Shown: positions 23,050-35,291, counted from the stretch's first letter. The stretch: 64,000 nt of DNA from Elephas maximus indicus (GCF_024166365.1 NC_064819.1:114930293-114994292); one strand, 5' to 3'. Notes: a model not told the origin generated them from the sequence alone. Program-made: numbers and translations.

Positions 23050-23620
23050 CTAACATCCTATTGGTTAAAACAAAAGGGGTAGCAAAAGAACTGCTCTGCC
23101 ACTCTGGGCAAATGTTTCCAAGTTCCTCTCTTGGAAGAAGGGAATGTTCCTTGATTGGGCTCTCATCTGCTGCTTATGTGAGGCTCCGAAGTCTGTTGTT
23201 CTTCTGTTTTCATAAATTGTGGCAATTTCTGATGAAAGCATTTGACTTTGCGAGTATGGTTAAAGGACATGTAAATACCAACAGCACATGCTGCTTCACT
23301 GAGAACGTGAAAGATGCACCTGGTGATGACTAGCACTGAACTTTGGTATAAGAGGGGGTGGGCCTCAAGTCCCCCTGAGCACTTCTCTTCAGAGGAGCCT
23401 TCTGGAAGATCACAGAGCTGCCCAGCTGCCCTGGCTGCTTGTGCCCTGGCCCTGCATGGTCCAACACCCCAGCTGCTTTACCCTGTGTAAGTTCCAGTAA
23501 ACTGCTTTGCATCATTTGCACTTGTGGGGGGTCTTGTTGCTTTCCATCATCTTCAAACCACAAGAGGGCAAGTCCCCTGATCTGGAAACTACCCTGATCA
23601 ATAAAATACCTGGAAAAAGT
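23050..23620 (+). repeat. Probable solo LTR (class not determined)
   Basis: CCAAT-like CCTATTGGTT at 23060, TATAAGAGG at 23346, then a GC-rich R-like region, GTTCCAGTAAACTGC and a U5-like GTGGGGGGTCTTGTTGC. The layout resembles a retroviral LTR. Ends and target duplication not identified. No gag, pol or env seen. Confidence 0.4.
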
Positions 23621-23639
23621 TAGGGGCCCAGGAGACTTT

Positions 23640-24410
23640 TTAAATCTCAAATGATTTCAGTCTTTTCTTAGCTCAGTAAGGTGGTGCTTTTGCCAATGCA
23701 TCTTTCCCAAAGCAGCATGAGGGTATTCTTACGTACTTGATTCCAGGCAACTCTGTATCAAAAGCTACTTTCTCCCCTCTCCCCTTTTGGAAACATGTAC
23801 TTGAGCACACTAGGTTCTTAAAAACTTCTGAGAAATCCCTTTGGGTAGCTGAGATCATTTACTAGGTATCAGACTTGTTTCTTTCAGAAGTCCTTAAAAA
23901 CTGGTGTTACAGTTATTCCTTTCATTTGATTTGCGTCTCTTGTTGTCTTTTAATTTGAAAACCTTCTGGAGGATGGGAAGTTTGGAGATGAGAAAGAGTT
24001 TTGCTTCCCAGTTCATTAAGTCCTGGGCTTCTTTATTCCTTCTACATTTTGCTTAGAGACATCTTTCCTGAACTCGTGGTCTTGTAACACCTTATCAAAT
24101 GCAGCAAAAAGCAACTAGAAGATTCTTTCAACATTCTTCCTAGGGATCTCTTTTCTCAGTTCTATAAGTTCATTCCTTATCATCACAGGCAATTACCTTA
24201 CTAAATGTTTCGCCACTATATAAAATGGCTCGTCATTTTTCCGCCGTGATCCTATAACAGTTTTCTCTGTCCAACACCTGGGTCCAAAGCCAATGTCACA
24301 TTTGTTGTTGTCATTGTGTTTATGACAGTATTCTACTCCCAGTACCAATTTTTCTTTAAATTCGGTATTGCCGTATAGTATAAAACAATGAAATCTCAAT
24401 TGCATACTAA
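23640..24410 (-). mobile_element. MaLR internal-region fragment
   Basis: ATTAAGTCCTGGGCTTCTTTATTCCTTCTACATTTTG, GTTCTATAAGTTCATTCC, ATATAAAATGGCTCGTCAT and ACACCTGGGTCCAAAGCCAATG are antisense MaLR (MLT1/THE1-int-like) phrases. The 79-codon minus frame at 24193-24432 is a decayed remnant of its internal sequence. Confidence 0.5.
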
Positions 24411-24904
24411 GGTAAGTACTTATTTTACTCACAGATCTGCAGCTTTGCTGGAGCAGCTCTGCTTCAGGCTGTGGCAGCTGGTGTAGTTTTGCTCAACATG
24501 TATTCTTTTGGGAACCTAGACTCATGGTAATGTCAGAGGTGCAAGAGTGTAAGTGCAACTGTATAAGTGCACTTTGAAGTCTTTACTATTCCACTGGCCA
24601 AATCAAGTAACATGGTCAAGGCCAGCATCAATGGTAAAGGGAAGTATACTTCTCCCATAGAGGTGGGCAGATGAGAAAGTGAATATGTTTTTAATAATAA
24701 TTGAAACTTGCAAGCCCTGGAATTCTTTCTCATGAAGGGGATTTGGGAGTGGGCATCAAAAATTCTCCCTCAGTTAAACACAAACCATACCACATGTGAC
24801 AGAAATTTCTAGATGATTTTGGTATATAGGTGGCAATGTTTCTTATTTTCTTTGGTAATTAATAATCTCAGGGCATAACTATGCTTTAAAAAGTTTGTGA
24901 AGTT

Positions 24905-25400
24905 TTTTGTTTAGTTTTAAATATTTTATTATGTTTTAAATGAAAGTTTACACAGCAAATTAGGTTTCCACTAAACAATTTTTATACAAGTTGTTCCATG
25001 GCATGTTACAATTTTCACAATCTGTCAGCATTCTCATTATTTCCATTCTGCTTGTCCTGATTCCTTAATCTAGCGTCCCTTCCCCTCCTGGCCTTCACAT
25101 TTTTCCTTTGGGTAACTGGTGACAATTTGGTCTCATATAGTTGATTGGTTTAATGGAGCACATTACTCATGGGTGTTACAAGCCAATCTATTATTTAGCT
25201 GAAAGGTGACTTCCAGAAATAGCTTTAGTTCCAAGTTCAAAGGGTATCTTAGGGCAATAGTCTCAGGGGTTCCTCTAGTCTCTGTCAGTCCAGTACGGTG
25301 AATTTTTTTAGGAATTTGAATTTGTTTTACATTTTTGTCCCATTCTATCCAGGACCTTCCATTTGGCTTGAGTGAAGTGTTCTCTACACACAGAAAAATG
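24905..25400 (-). mobile_element. LINE-1 3'-end family fragment
   Basis: GAAAGTTTACACAGCAAATTAGG ... GGTCTCATATAGTTGATTGG ... GGGTATCTTAGGGCAATAGTCTCAGGGGTTCC. Same family as 8411-9190 and 44345-45000. On its own strand it ends with an ACATAATAAAAT poly(A)-like region. Confidence 0.65.
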
Positions 25401-25849
25401 AAACAGAGACGTACATATGGAAGGTTTTATAAATGTATATTATAATAAACTGATAATCTCAATTACATATATAAGTGATAATCTAAATTATATATACGTA
25501 ATTTACTTTCTTATATACGTGTGTGCATGTGTATTTATTAATCCTAACAATTACAGCATAAAAGCTTAACCTTTTTTTTTTTTTTACCTTTTCTTTTTTA
25601 TAAAGTAAAAAGAGAGGTTTTATTTGGCATATATTCAAAGAGGCAAAAGTAGGAAATGGACAAGCATACTGCCAGAGCCATGTCTGCCCGAGTCCAAGGA
25701 ATATTACAGAATAATAAATGCTTAACTTTTCAATGTCTAAAGTTAACATTTTTGTCATCCTTTGTTCTCCTGAATACTTTAAAAACTTAAAAACACCTAA
25801 TCTCCACCTGAATTATTTTTCCATATGTTGCTATATGAAATATTTACCT

Positions 25850-26365
25850 CATTAGATATTATTTTTACCCTTTTAAATAGTGTTCAATTACCTTTACCCA
25901 CATATCTACCATGTTCTTTAATTTGATTACTTCTTGTATTTCAGACTTTCCATTTGTGGCGATATTTCCTCCTTCCACCCTTTGGTGCGAGTCTGCTATG
26001 ACAAATTTCCTAAGGTTTTTCTATATCATTCAATGTCTTCATTTTGTCTTCATTTTTGAAAGCTAATTTCACTGGATATAAAATCTAGCTTGACAATTAT
26101 TACCTGTTAGCACTTTGAAGTGATATTTCCTCTCCTTCTAGATTGCATTGTTGCTTTTGACTAGAAATCTGTCTATCGGCCATTCTTTGGAAAGTAGTCT
26201 CCCCACTCCACCACCCACTTCCCAGTCTTGCTCAATTTTCTCCCCACTCCCAGCAGTTTTCTTTCTTAATGTTGGGGCCTCTCTTGGAAATGAGCCCTGT
26301 CTGGTCAGTTTCAAGTGTGTCATAGTGGCAGACTTCTCTAATGATCACTTTACTCACCTGCTATT
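25850..26365 (-). mobile_element. Old LINE-1 fragment
   Basis: TTTGAAAGCTAATTTCACTGGATATAAAATCTAGCTTGACAATTA matches in-window LINE-1 sequence around 47008-47120. Highly diverged. Confidence 0.45.
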
Positions 26366-26538
26366 GGAAACCCTGGTGGCATAGTGGTTAAGTGCTACGG
26401 CTGCTAACTAAGGGGTCGGCAGTTCGAATCCACCAGGCACTCCCTGGAAACTCTGTGGGGCAGTTCTACTCTGTCCTGTAGGGTCACTTTGAGTTGGAAT
26501 CAACTTGATGGCAATAGGTTTGGTTTTGGTTTGGTTTC
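26366..26538 (+). repeat. AfroSINE
   Basis: Near-consensus sense copy: GGAAACCCTGGTGGCATAGTGG head, CAGTTCGAATCCACC, tail GGCAATAGGTTTGGTTTTGGTTTGG. Confidence 0.9.
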
Positions 26539-28010
26539 ATCTGCTATTGGAGTGGGAAAATCCCTTCTTATAATTGCTGTGATCAGATTGGCATGCTGTT
26601 TACCCTTCCCGGTGAACACTTGGGGGCTATGGAGTTCTATTATTAGGGCCATCGGAAGGCCCCATTGCTTCCGCTGATTTTTCCCACACAGACACAGATT
26701 CCTCATAGCTATTGGTGGTTTTTTCTGTAACCATTTATATATTGAGGTATGTGGGGATATCTTTTCACCTAGTTTGTTGTAAATTTCTTCATGGGTTTTG
26801 GTTTTGCTATCTAGTCACTCTGTTTTCAAAAACCTTGTTGCTGCCACCGTCTTCCCAGAATCCATTTCCTCAAAGTTTCAAGGTAAATTTTGAAATCATT
26901 TTGCCTTATTTCTCTTTGCATCCGAATTCTTAACTTGCTCTTCATTCTTAAAGGTCTTATATATTTCTTTCTTCTCTCAAATCCTTGAATCTAATCCTCA
27001 TCTCTGACTCCAGATCCTACACTGTTACAGACTGGCCATCCTCCTTACCTCTAACTTGTGCATCCTACTTGAGTTAAACTAGCTTCCAGTTTTTTTGAAG
27101 GAAAACATTGGTATGATACCCAGTGACTCTCTGATCTCTGTCATGGTAGACTGTTTATGGTAGACATTCCCGCTATGATCACTCTGATTCATAATTAAAG
27201 AAACAAACACAAAGCAAAAATCCTGGACCAGTATTCAGTTTTAAAGAACATTAACAATATGTTTGAATAGCTGGTAAAACATTGGTAAAGGGTTAATGTA
27301 TCTCTTTTTCCTTTTTTGCCGAAAAACAGAGTCTAGTCTCCGTATTTCTTCCTCACATTTTAATATAGCAGAGGCAACTTATGCTGTCTAGTATTTATAT
27401 TGAGATTAAGAGAAATAGCAGAACTTTGTGGATTTTCCCATGCCAAATGTTGAAAGAAAATATTAATGAATCGTAAGTAAATATTAATGAATAAGTCAGC
27501 TGATATTTTATGAGTCTAGACTGTTTAGCCAATGTTTAGATTGTATTTAAATGGAGTTGCTAATGGAGCAAATAATATTGGATATATATCCCTTTTTGAA
27601 CGAGCAGAACCTTGTGATAACAGAGAGGAAGGGCCATTGAGCATCTCTGTGCTCTTCTGTAGCTTATGTATTCATAGGCTTCATTGTCTCTTGGTTCAGA
27701 AAACCTGGTGATGATATTTAGATCATTGATAAGCCCATGAATATTGATTTTCCTAAAACAAATTTCTAATGAGTTCTAATGAGTTCAAGTTTATATTGGA
27801 AAGTGTTCAATTGAGTAAGTTTAGGTGACCCCCAAACAGACTAAAATTGGATCTAGATTGAAGCAAACAAGGGACCCCTGGGAAAAGAAATCAGCATCAG
27901 ATATGCCTGTAGTTTAGAGAAAATAAGAGGGCTCCTACCTTATAAAACCAGTGTATATATAATTAATACCTACCAAGGAAGATAGCAATACTGGCTTATG
28001 TCTTTAATTC
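26539..28010. other. Intergenic sequence 3' of DEFB114
   Basis: No gene or confident repeat. AT-rich with unremarkable short frames. Confidence 0.4.
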
Positions 28011-28016
28011 TTTATT
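28011..28016 (-). promoter_or_regulatory. DEFB114: Poly(A) signal of DEFB114
   Basis: AATAAA on the minus strand about 80 nt beyond the DEFB114 stop codon. Confidence 0.55.
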
Positions 28017-28098
28017 ACGGAGGTGCTCTAATTATATTTATATACTTCCCTGTGCTGGTGGACACAAAACTTCTTTGTTCAGAGGTCTATCTTCCTTT

Positions 28099-28256
28099 TC
28101 AAAATAGACCATCTTCTTCATAAAGCCTTTCAGTGCAGCAGATCTTACTTGGCGAGAAACATACATCGACTTGCTTTTCATCTGTAGCACAGTTTCTCTT
28201 ACAGCGGCCATTATATTTTATGCAACGATCAGGATCCACAAAGGAACATGTGGCTA
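28099..28256 (-). CDS. DEFB114: DEFB114 exon 2: beta-defensin core domain
   Basis: Acceptor CTTTCACAG ends at 28257; the split codon G|TA gives Val20 and the frame runs to TGA at 28101-28099. The core is textbook: C31-x6-C38-x3-C42-x9-C52-x6-C59-C60, with one extra cysteine at C23 just after the signal peptide. Segments DRC, NGRCKR, DEKQVDVC, KICCTE and LYEED identify DEFB114. The acidic tail after Cys60 (TERLYEEDGLF) contrasts with the basic GRCKR region. The open frame continues upstream of 28256 into the intron, so a single-exon reading starting at 28290 would be wrong. DEFB114 is a secreted antimicrobial/LPS-binding candidate by family knowledge. Confidence 0.92.
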
Positions 28257-28319
28257 CTGTGAAAGCAGAGTGACTAAAATTACTTATCACTTATTTAAGC
28301 ACATATCGTTTTCTGATTA

Positions 28320-29060
28320 CATTGTAGAAAATTTGGAAAATTCCAAAAAAAAAAAAATGAAGACAATTAAAGTATCTCCTAACCTGCTATGCAAGTGCTC
28401 TTGGTACATGCATGTTGGAAACATGTTTTTTAAATTAATATATGAGGAGAATTTTATCCTCCATATAGCATCCTCCGGAAACCCTGCTGGAGCAGTAGTT
28501 AAGAGCTATGGCTGCTAACCAAAAGGTCGGCAGTTCGAATCCACCAGGCGCTCCTTGGAAACCATATGGGGCAGTTCTACTCTGTCCCATAGGGTCGCTA
28601 TGAATGGGAATCAACTCATGGTAATGGGTTTGGTTTTTTGGTTTTATATCATCTTCCATGTAGCCTCCTAAATAAGATTCATTTTTTTTTTTTTTTAGAG
28701 TTTCATGATATTCCCTTGAAATTGTATGCCACAACTTATTCTATCTTTTAGCTATTTTTGGACAAACAGGTAATATTCAAATTTCCTATATTTTAGGATT
28801 ATGATAAAAATTGTATTAGAAATTTTAATATTTATATGACATATTCTTAGGATAGTTGTAAAAGAGTTATATTCAAGAGCTCATAACTTACATGTTGCCA
28901 CCAATAGTGTATGTGATTTGTGCCCCAAAATAAAATGGCATCTAATGCAATTTAAAATTTTATGTCTTTGATTATTTGTATTGACCAGTTTTTTGTTTTT
29001 GTGTTTTGACCAGTATAATTGACCAGGATAATAACTTTTATCTGTCATATTTACTATGAA
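28320..29060 (-). mobile_element. Old LINE-1-like fragment with SINE insertion
   Basis: The part right of the SINE (TTTTGATAAAAATTG..., TTAACATTTATATG, CACCAATAGTGTATGTG) resembles antisense L1M 3' UTR. Low similarity. Confidence 0.35.
28477..28646 (+). repeat. AfroSINE in the DEFB114 intron
   Basis: Near-consensus sense copy with CAGTTCGAATCCACCAGGCG and GGTAATGGGTTTGGTTTTTTGG. Only about 220 bp from the DEFB114 exon 2 acceptor. Confidence 0.9.
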
Positions 29061-29365
29061 TTGTTTTTCTCCAGTTGTTTTTCAATTTGTTATTCATGGT
29101 TTTTAGATAGTAATAATTTTATTATGTGATAATAAATATTGATTTTCACAAATGTAGAATATAATTTTGACATGCAGAAATGTATAAAAATGTTATCCAT
29201 TTCCAATGTATTAGCTCACTTTTATAGTAAGATAGTCTTGTTTAAAAGAATTTGATTTAAATACTTTCTTATTCTCTTTTTAAATCTGTTGTAATTGTCA
29301 GATATGCAGCTAACTTCATTGCTGCTAAAACTTTAAATAATTGCCCCATGCTATTTATTGAAAAA

Positions 29366-29561
29366 AGAATCCCTGGTGATGCAATGGTTAAGCTCTGTGC
29401 TCCTAGGTAGGCGGTCTGAAACCACTCAATGGTTATGCAGGAGAAAGACCTGGCAACCTGCTTCTGTAAAGATTATAGCCCAGAAAACTCTATGGGGGCA
29501 GTTCTCCTCTATCATATGGGGTCACTATGAGTCAAAAATGACTTGAAGGGATACAGCAACG
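29366..29561 (+). repeat. AfroSINE with 13-bp target duplication
   Basis: Sense copy flanked by ATTTATTGAAAAA at 29353-29365 and 29562-29574, a perfect target-site duplication typical of LINE-mediated insertion. Confidence 0.88.
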
Positions 29562-30015
29562 ATTTATTGAAAAACCCTACCCATGCCTTGAAATTATTTT
29601 CATTATATTCTTAGTGAATATTACATTCTAAATTCTCAAACTCTGTATCTATTTCTGAGCTATCTAGTCTATTTTATGAATATATCCATGGATTTTTGAA
29701 ACAGAAACAAAAAGCGTAGATTAACAAAATGTGTATAGAAAAACTGTGTTATTTGTTATTATTTTCTTTGTATATAAACCTTAAAAATAAAGTATAAAAA
29801 ACTTGCAGAAGAATGCCGAAACATAAGTGCACAGCTAAGAGTGTTCTTACAAATTAAGCACTTCTGTGACCAGTAGAACTTTGCTGGTGTTGCATTAGTG
29901 CCCCCTCACAGTCACTATTGGCTCCCACTCTTTCATTTCCAAAATAAAGCATTACCTTGAGATCATATTTTGGTTAGGTTTACTCATTTTAAAGCTTTAT
30001 ATGAATGTAGTTGTA

Positions 30016-30050
30016 CAGTGTGTGTGTGTGTGTATATATATATATATTTG
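30016..30050. repeat. TG/TA dinucleotide microsatellite
   Basis: GTGTGTGTGTGTG followed by TATATATATATATAT. Confidence 0.9.
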
Positions 30051-30121
30051 TGCCTGCCTTCATTCACTCAAAATTTTGTTTTTTGAGGTTCATCCTTGTT
30101 TTTGGTAACTATATTTTTATT

Positions 30122-30693
30122 AATGGGAATTCTAGAACACTTATTGTGCTCATGTGGAACCTCTACCAAGAGGCAGTTGTTGGAACAGAGCAAGAGGATA
30201 ATGCATGGTTTAAAATCAGGAAAGGTACACATCAGGATTGTTTCTTTTCACCATATTGATGAAACCTGTATGCTGAGCAAATAGTATGTGAAGGTGGGGT
30301 ATATGAATAAAAATGGGGCATCAAGATTAGAAGAAAACTCATTAACAACTCTCAATATACAGATGACACAACCTTGCTTGCTGAAAGTGAGGAGGACTTG
30401 AAGCCTTACTGATGAAGATCAGACTACAGTCTTCAATATGGATTATACCTTAAAATAAAGAAAACAAAAATCCTCACAACTGTACCAATAAGCAACATCG
30501 TGATAAACAGAGAAATGATTGGAGTTGTCAAGGATTTCATTTTACTTGTAATCTACAATCAGAGCCCATGGAAGCAGCAGTCAAGAAATCTAATGGCGTA
30601 TTGCATTGGGCAAATCCACTGCAAAAGACCTCTTTAAAGTGTTAAAAAGCAAAGATGTCACTGAGAACTAAGGTGGGCCATTCTCAAGCCATG
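30122..30693 (+). mobile_element. RTE LINE, left part of split copy
   Basis: Begins within the reverse transcriptase (GGGAATTCTAGAACACTTATTGTGC; the +strand frames at 30011-30284 read RT phrases) and includes CAATATACAGATGACACAACC, a decayed YADDT motif region. Interrupted by an LTR at 30694. Confidence 0.82.
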
Positions 30694-31187
30694 TATCATG
30701 GACTGAGTTTTGTCCCCCCAAAATACCTGCCACCTTAAGTGGGCCATGATTCTTAGTAGTGATTGTCCACCACTTTATGTGATTTTCCTCTATGTTGTAA
30801 ATGCTATCACTATGATGTAATAAAATGGATTAGCAGCAATTACACTGATGAGGTCTACAAGATTAGGTAGTGCCTTAAGCCAATCTCTTTAGAGATATAA
30901 AAGAGAGAAGCGAGCAGAGAGACATGGGAACCTCATACCACCAAGAAAGCAGCACCAGGAGTAGAGCCCATCCCTTGGACCTGAGGTTCCTGTGTTGAGA
31001 TGCTCCCAGACCAAGGGAAGGCTGATGACAAGGACCTTTCTCCAGAGCCAGCAGAGAAACTCTTCCCCTGGAGCTGACACCCTGAATTTGGATTTGTAGC
31101 CTACTAGATACTGAGAGAATAAATTTCTCTTTGTTAAAGTCTTCCATTTGTGGTATTTCCATTATAGCAGCTCTAGTAATTAAGACT
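30694..31187 (+). repeat. MaLR (MLT1-like) LTR inside RTE
   Basis: TATCATGGACTGAGTTTTGTCC to AGTAATTAAGACT, flanked by CCATG at 30689-30693 and 31188-31192, a 5-bp target duplication. Inserted in the RTE element. Confidence 0.8.
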
Positions 31188-31626
31188 CCATGATATTTTC
31201 AATCTCTTCATATGTGTGTGAAAGCTGCACAATGAATAAGGAAAACCAAAGAAGAATTGATGTCTTTGAATTATGGTGTTGGTGAAGAATATTGGATATA
31301 ACATGGACTGCCAGAAGACAAACAAATCTGTCTTGGAAGAGGTATAGCCAGAATGCTCATTAGAAACAAGAATGGCAAGACTTTGTCTCATGTACTTTGG
31401 ACATGTTATCAGGAGGGACTAGTCTCTGGAGAAGGACATCATGCTTGGTAAAGTAGAGGGTCAGTGAAAAAGACCCTTAATGAGATGAACTGGCCCAGTG
31501 GCTGCAAGGATGGGCTCAAATATAGCAATGATTGTGGGGATGACACATGACTGGGCAGTGTTTCATTCTGTTGTATGTAGGGTCACTATGAGTTGAAACT
31601 CACTTGATGGCACGTACCAATAACAT
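31188..31626 (+). mobile_element. RTE LINE, right part of split copy
   Basis: Resumes GATATTTTCAATCTCTTCATATG and ends GGGTCACTATGAGTTGAAACTCACTTGATGGCACG. Confidence 0.82.
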
Positions 31627-32651
31627 TTTTTAATTAGTCTATAATATTCTGTTGTATACATATATTACATACTATCACTATACTACTGATGAATATTTAG
31701 ATTGTTTCTAGTTTTGGGATACTCCTGTATTTGACTCAGGGCACATGTTCATGCATTTCTGTTGGGTGTATCACTAAGGGTGGAATGTCAGTATAACGTG
31801 TCTGCACAGCTTAAACTTTAGTAGATAATGTCAAACGTGTTTCCAAATAATTTGCACTAATTTAAACTCCTAGCAGCATTATATAATAGTTGCATATATT
31901 CCACAACCTAACCAATGTTTGATCTATTTTCGGTTTGTTTGTTTTTTAGTAATTCTGATGGGGATATAATGATATCTCATTCTTGGCTTAAATTTTTAGT
32001 TTTCTGATTACTAAGGAAGTATAACATCTTTTTATATATTCACAGACCTTATAGATCTTCTTTTTTTAAAGGTGACCTATCTTCACCCATTTTTCCATTG
32101 AATGATCTTTTTTTATGTTGAGTTGTGAGCTCTTATGTTTTGATTATATGCCTTTCATATGTTAAATATATTACAAATATTTTTCCCAATATAGAGCTTG
32201 CCTTTTTACTCACTGAAGTTTTGATGAAACAAAAACTCTTGATTTCAATACAATGCTATTGTTTTTTACTGCTAAAGAAATATTCCACATATGCATAGAT
32301 TATTAATATAATCCCCTATATTAATTTTTATGATTTATTGTTTTTCCTTTCCTGCTTACATCTACACTGTGCCTGGAATTGAGTTTTGGCTATGATAGGA
32401 GATAGAGATCAAATTTCACTTTTTTTCCCATATGTATATACAATTGAACCAGCTGTATTTATTGAAAAATTTATTGGTATCCATTGTTCTTCATTCCATC
32501 TTTATCATTGAGTGTTTTATACATATATGAGGGTCTGTTTCTGGCCACTCTCTTCTGGTCCACTGATATATTTTTTCTGTACTCTGTATTAAGCAACATT
32601 ATCATAATAGCTTTGTAGTTAAGTATTTTTGGTATGCGGTAGAGCAAGTCC

Positions 32652-32845
32652 AAGGACCCCTGGTGGCACTATGATTAATCACTTGGCTGCTAACCAAAAG
32701 GTTGGTGATTCAAACCCACCCAGAGGCTCCGTGGGAGAAAGACTTGGTGACCTACTCCTGTAAAGATAACAGCCTAGAAAGCCCTATGAAGAAGCTCTAC
32801 TCTGTCACATGGGGTCGCTATGAGTTGCAATAGACTCAAAGAGAG
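32652..32845 (+). repeat. AfroSINE inside LINE-1
   Basis: GGACCCCTGGTGGCACTATGATTAATC head, body GCCCTATGAAGAAGCTC, tail TAGACTCAAAGAG. Confidence 0.85.
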
Positions 32846-33127
32846 GAAGGTCTCTCACCTTAGTCTTCTTTTCACAAGAATATTTTGACACTTCATGTTT
32901 CCATACAAATTTCAGAATCACTATATGAGGTTTCATAAAACTAAACAAAGCACAGCTTTTGGGATGTTATTAGGATTACATTATGTAACTCTATGGATCA
33001 ATTTGGGAACTAGTTTCAGCTTTAAAATAATAAATCTTTTAAGTCATTAATATGGCATGTTCTTCCTTGAATTTAGCTCTTCTTTAATTTACCTCCAACT
33101 GAATGGTGATTGGTTGATGATCCAACC

Positions 33128-34429
33128 AAATGCGGAAATTATTGAACAATATCATTAATATCACACACAGGGAAAATTTTGGTGAAGATCATTCAAATGT
33201 GGTTGCAGCAGTACATCGATAGGGAACTACCAGAAATTCAAGCCAGATTCAGAAGAGGACATGGAATGAGGGATGTCATTGCTGATGTCAGATGGATGCT
33301 GGCTGAAAGCAGAGAATACCAGAAAGATGTTTTCCTGTGTTTCATTGACTGTGCAGAGGCATTTGACGTGTGGATCATAACAAGATAACACATTATGGAT
33401 AACATTGCAAAGAATGGAAATTCCAGAACACTTGTGTTCATGAGGAACCTGTACGTAGACCAAGAGGTGGTCATTCAAATAGAATAAGGGGATATTATGT
33501 AGTTTAAAGTCAGGAAAGATGTGCATCAAGGTTGTATCCTTCCACCATATTTATTCAATCTGTATGTTGAGCAAATAATCCGAGAAGCTGGCCTATATAA
33601 ATAAGAACAAGGCATCAGGATTGGAGGAAGACTTATTAACAACCTACGTTATGCAGATGACACAACCTTGCTTGCTGAAAATGAAGAGGACTTGAAGCAG
33701 TGATGAAGAGAAGATCAAAGACTGCAGCCTTCAGTATGGCTTACACCTCAACGTAAAGAAAACAAAAACCCTCACAACTGAACTGATAAGCAACATTATG
33801 ATAAAAAGAGAAAAGATTGAAGTTGTTAAGGATTTCATTTTGCTTGGATTTACAATCAATATCCCTGGAAGCAGCAGTCAAGAAATCAAAAGACATTACA
33901 TTGGGCAAAACTGCTGCAAAAGACCTGTTTATAGTGTTAAAAAATGTTAAAAAGTCACTTTGAGGACTAAGGTGCACCTGACCCAAGCCATGATGTTTTA
34001 AATCACCTCATATTTATGCAAAAACTGGACAATGAATGAGGAAGACCAAAGAGGAATTGACACCTTTGAGTTGTATTGACAAAGAATATTGAATATACCA
34101 TGGTCTGCCAAAAGAACAAACAAATCTGTCTTGGAAGATGTACAACCAGAATGCTCCTTAGAAGCCAGGATAACGAGGTTTTGTCTCACATACTTTGGAC
34201 ATGTTATCAGGAGGGACCAGTCCCTGGAGAAGGAAATCATCCTTAGTAAAGTCAAGGGTCAGCCAACAGGAGAAAGATCCTCAATGAGATGGATTGACAC
34301 AGTGGCTGTAACAATAGGCTGAAGCATAGCAATGATCATGGGGATGGCACAAGACTGGGCAGTGTTTCATTCTGTTGTACATAGGGTCACCATGAGTCCG
34401 AACTAACTCAAAGGCACCTAACAACAACT
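33128..34429 (+). mobile_element. RTE LINE, longest copy in the window
   Basis: About 1.3 kb. The frame 33179-33388 encodes RT motif-A region (CFIDCAEAFD) with upstream IQARFRRGHG; 33640 on gives the YADDT-type region; the end is GCACCTAACAACAAC. Multiple stops and frameshifts. Inserted in the antisense LINE-1. Confidence 0.88.
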
Positions 34430-34465
34430 ATTTACCTCGATTATATGTATATATACAGAGAGAGC

Positions 34466-34600
34466 ATTGCTGTGACTGCTAACCAAAAAGGTCAGCAGTT
34501 TGAATCCACCAACCACTCCTTGAAAACCCTAATGGGACAGTTCTACTCTGCCTTCTAGAGTGGCTATGAGCTGGATTGACTTGATGGCAATGAGGTTAAA
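34466..34600 (+). repeat. AfroSINE, 5' truncated
   Basis: GACTGCTAACCAAAAAGGTCAGCAGTTTGAATCCACC; lacks the first ~30 bp of the head. Confidence 0.8.
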
Positions 34601-34604
34601 GGGT

Positions 34605-34670
34605 ATATATATGTGTATATATATATGTGTGTGTGTACATATATATATACACACTCACATACATATATAT
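34605..34670. repeat. TA/TG microsatellite
   Basis: TATATATATGTGTATATATATATGTGTGTGTG and following TATATATATACAC, including a short palindrome. Confidence 0.9.
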
Positions 34671-35291
34671 TTTTAGATTTCTGTGTAGAGGGCTTACAAA
34701 TCTTTCTTTAGAGTTATCATTTGAGGGTGATATTTCTAATGCTATTATAAATGGTATTGCATTTATAATATCATTTTCTTCTAGTTACTAATATATAAAA
34801 TCTAATTGATTTTTAAATTGATTTTGTATTAATTCTTTTAATTTATCTGAAGATCTCTTTACTTATTCTACATACACCATCACGAATACTAGGAATAATG
34901 ACAATCTTTTTCTTCCATCCAACTCCATAAAATTTACAACTTATTCTTGTTGTAGTGCACTGGCTAACACTCTATTGCAATGTCAACTGAAATTAGTGAG
35001 ACAAGGCACTCTTACTTTATTCCAGATCTCAAAGGAAAATTTGTAATCATTTGCTATCTAGTATGATGTTTACTGTAGAGTTTTTTTTCTTTCTTTTTTA
35101 ACAAGTTTTGTTAGATGCAGCAACTTAATCCTATTGTTTATTGCTGAGACATTTGAAAAAATGATGAATGGATGTTAAATTTTACCAAATATTGTTTTCT
35201 CTAATGACTTGACAGCATAAATGTTTCCCTCTGATCTGTTAGTTGGTGACACTGAATGATGTATGTATTTAAAAATAAAAATAAAAAACAC

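Noticed and set aside
23330-23650. 106-codon minus-strand frame
   Set aside because: Antisense to an LTR-like segment; no protein family resemblance.
24431-24500. GCAGC-rich stretch that on the minus strand could give adjacent cysteines
   Set aside because: No acceptor, no C-x6-C-x3-C spacing and no exon partner; next to a MaLR internal fragment.
26366-26430. tRNA-like A- and B-box sequences in many places
   Set aside because: They are heads of AfroSINEs; none folds as a complete tRNA gene in isolation by eye.
28257-28290. Upstream methionine in frame with DEFB114 exon 2
   Set aside because: Intronic: a CTTTCACAG acceptor and phase-1 joining to the signal-peptide exon explain the gene better; residues before Val20 do not form a signal peptide.
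28171-28518. 115-codon plus-strand frame
   Set aside because: Antisense to DEFB114 exon 2 and running into an AfroSINE.
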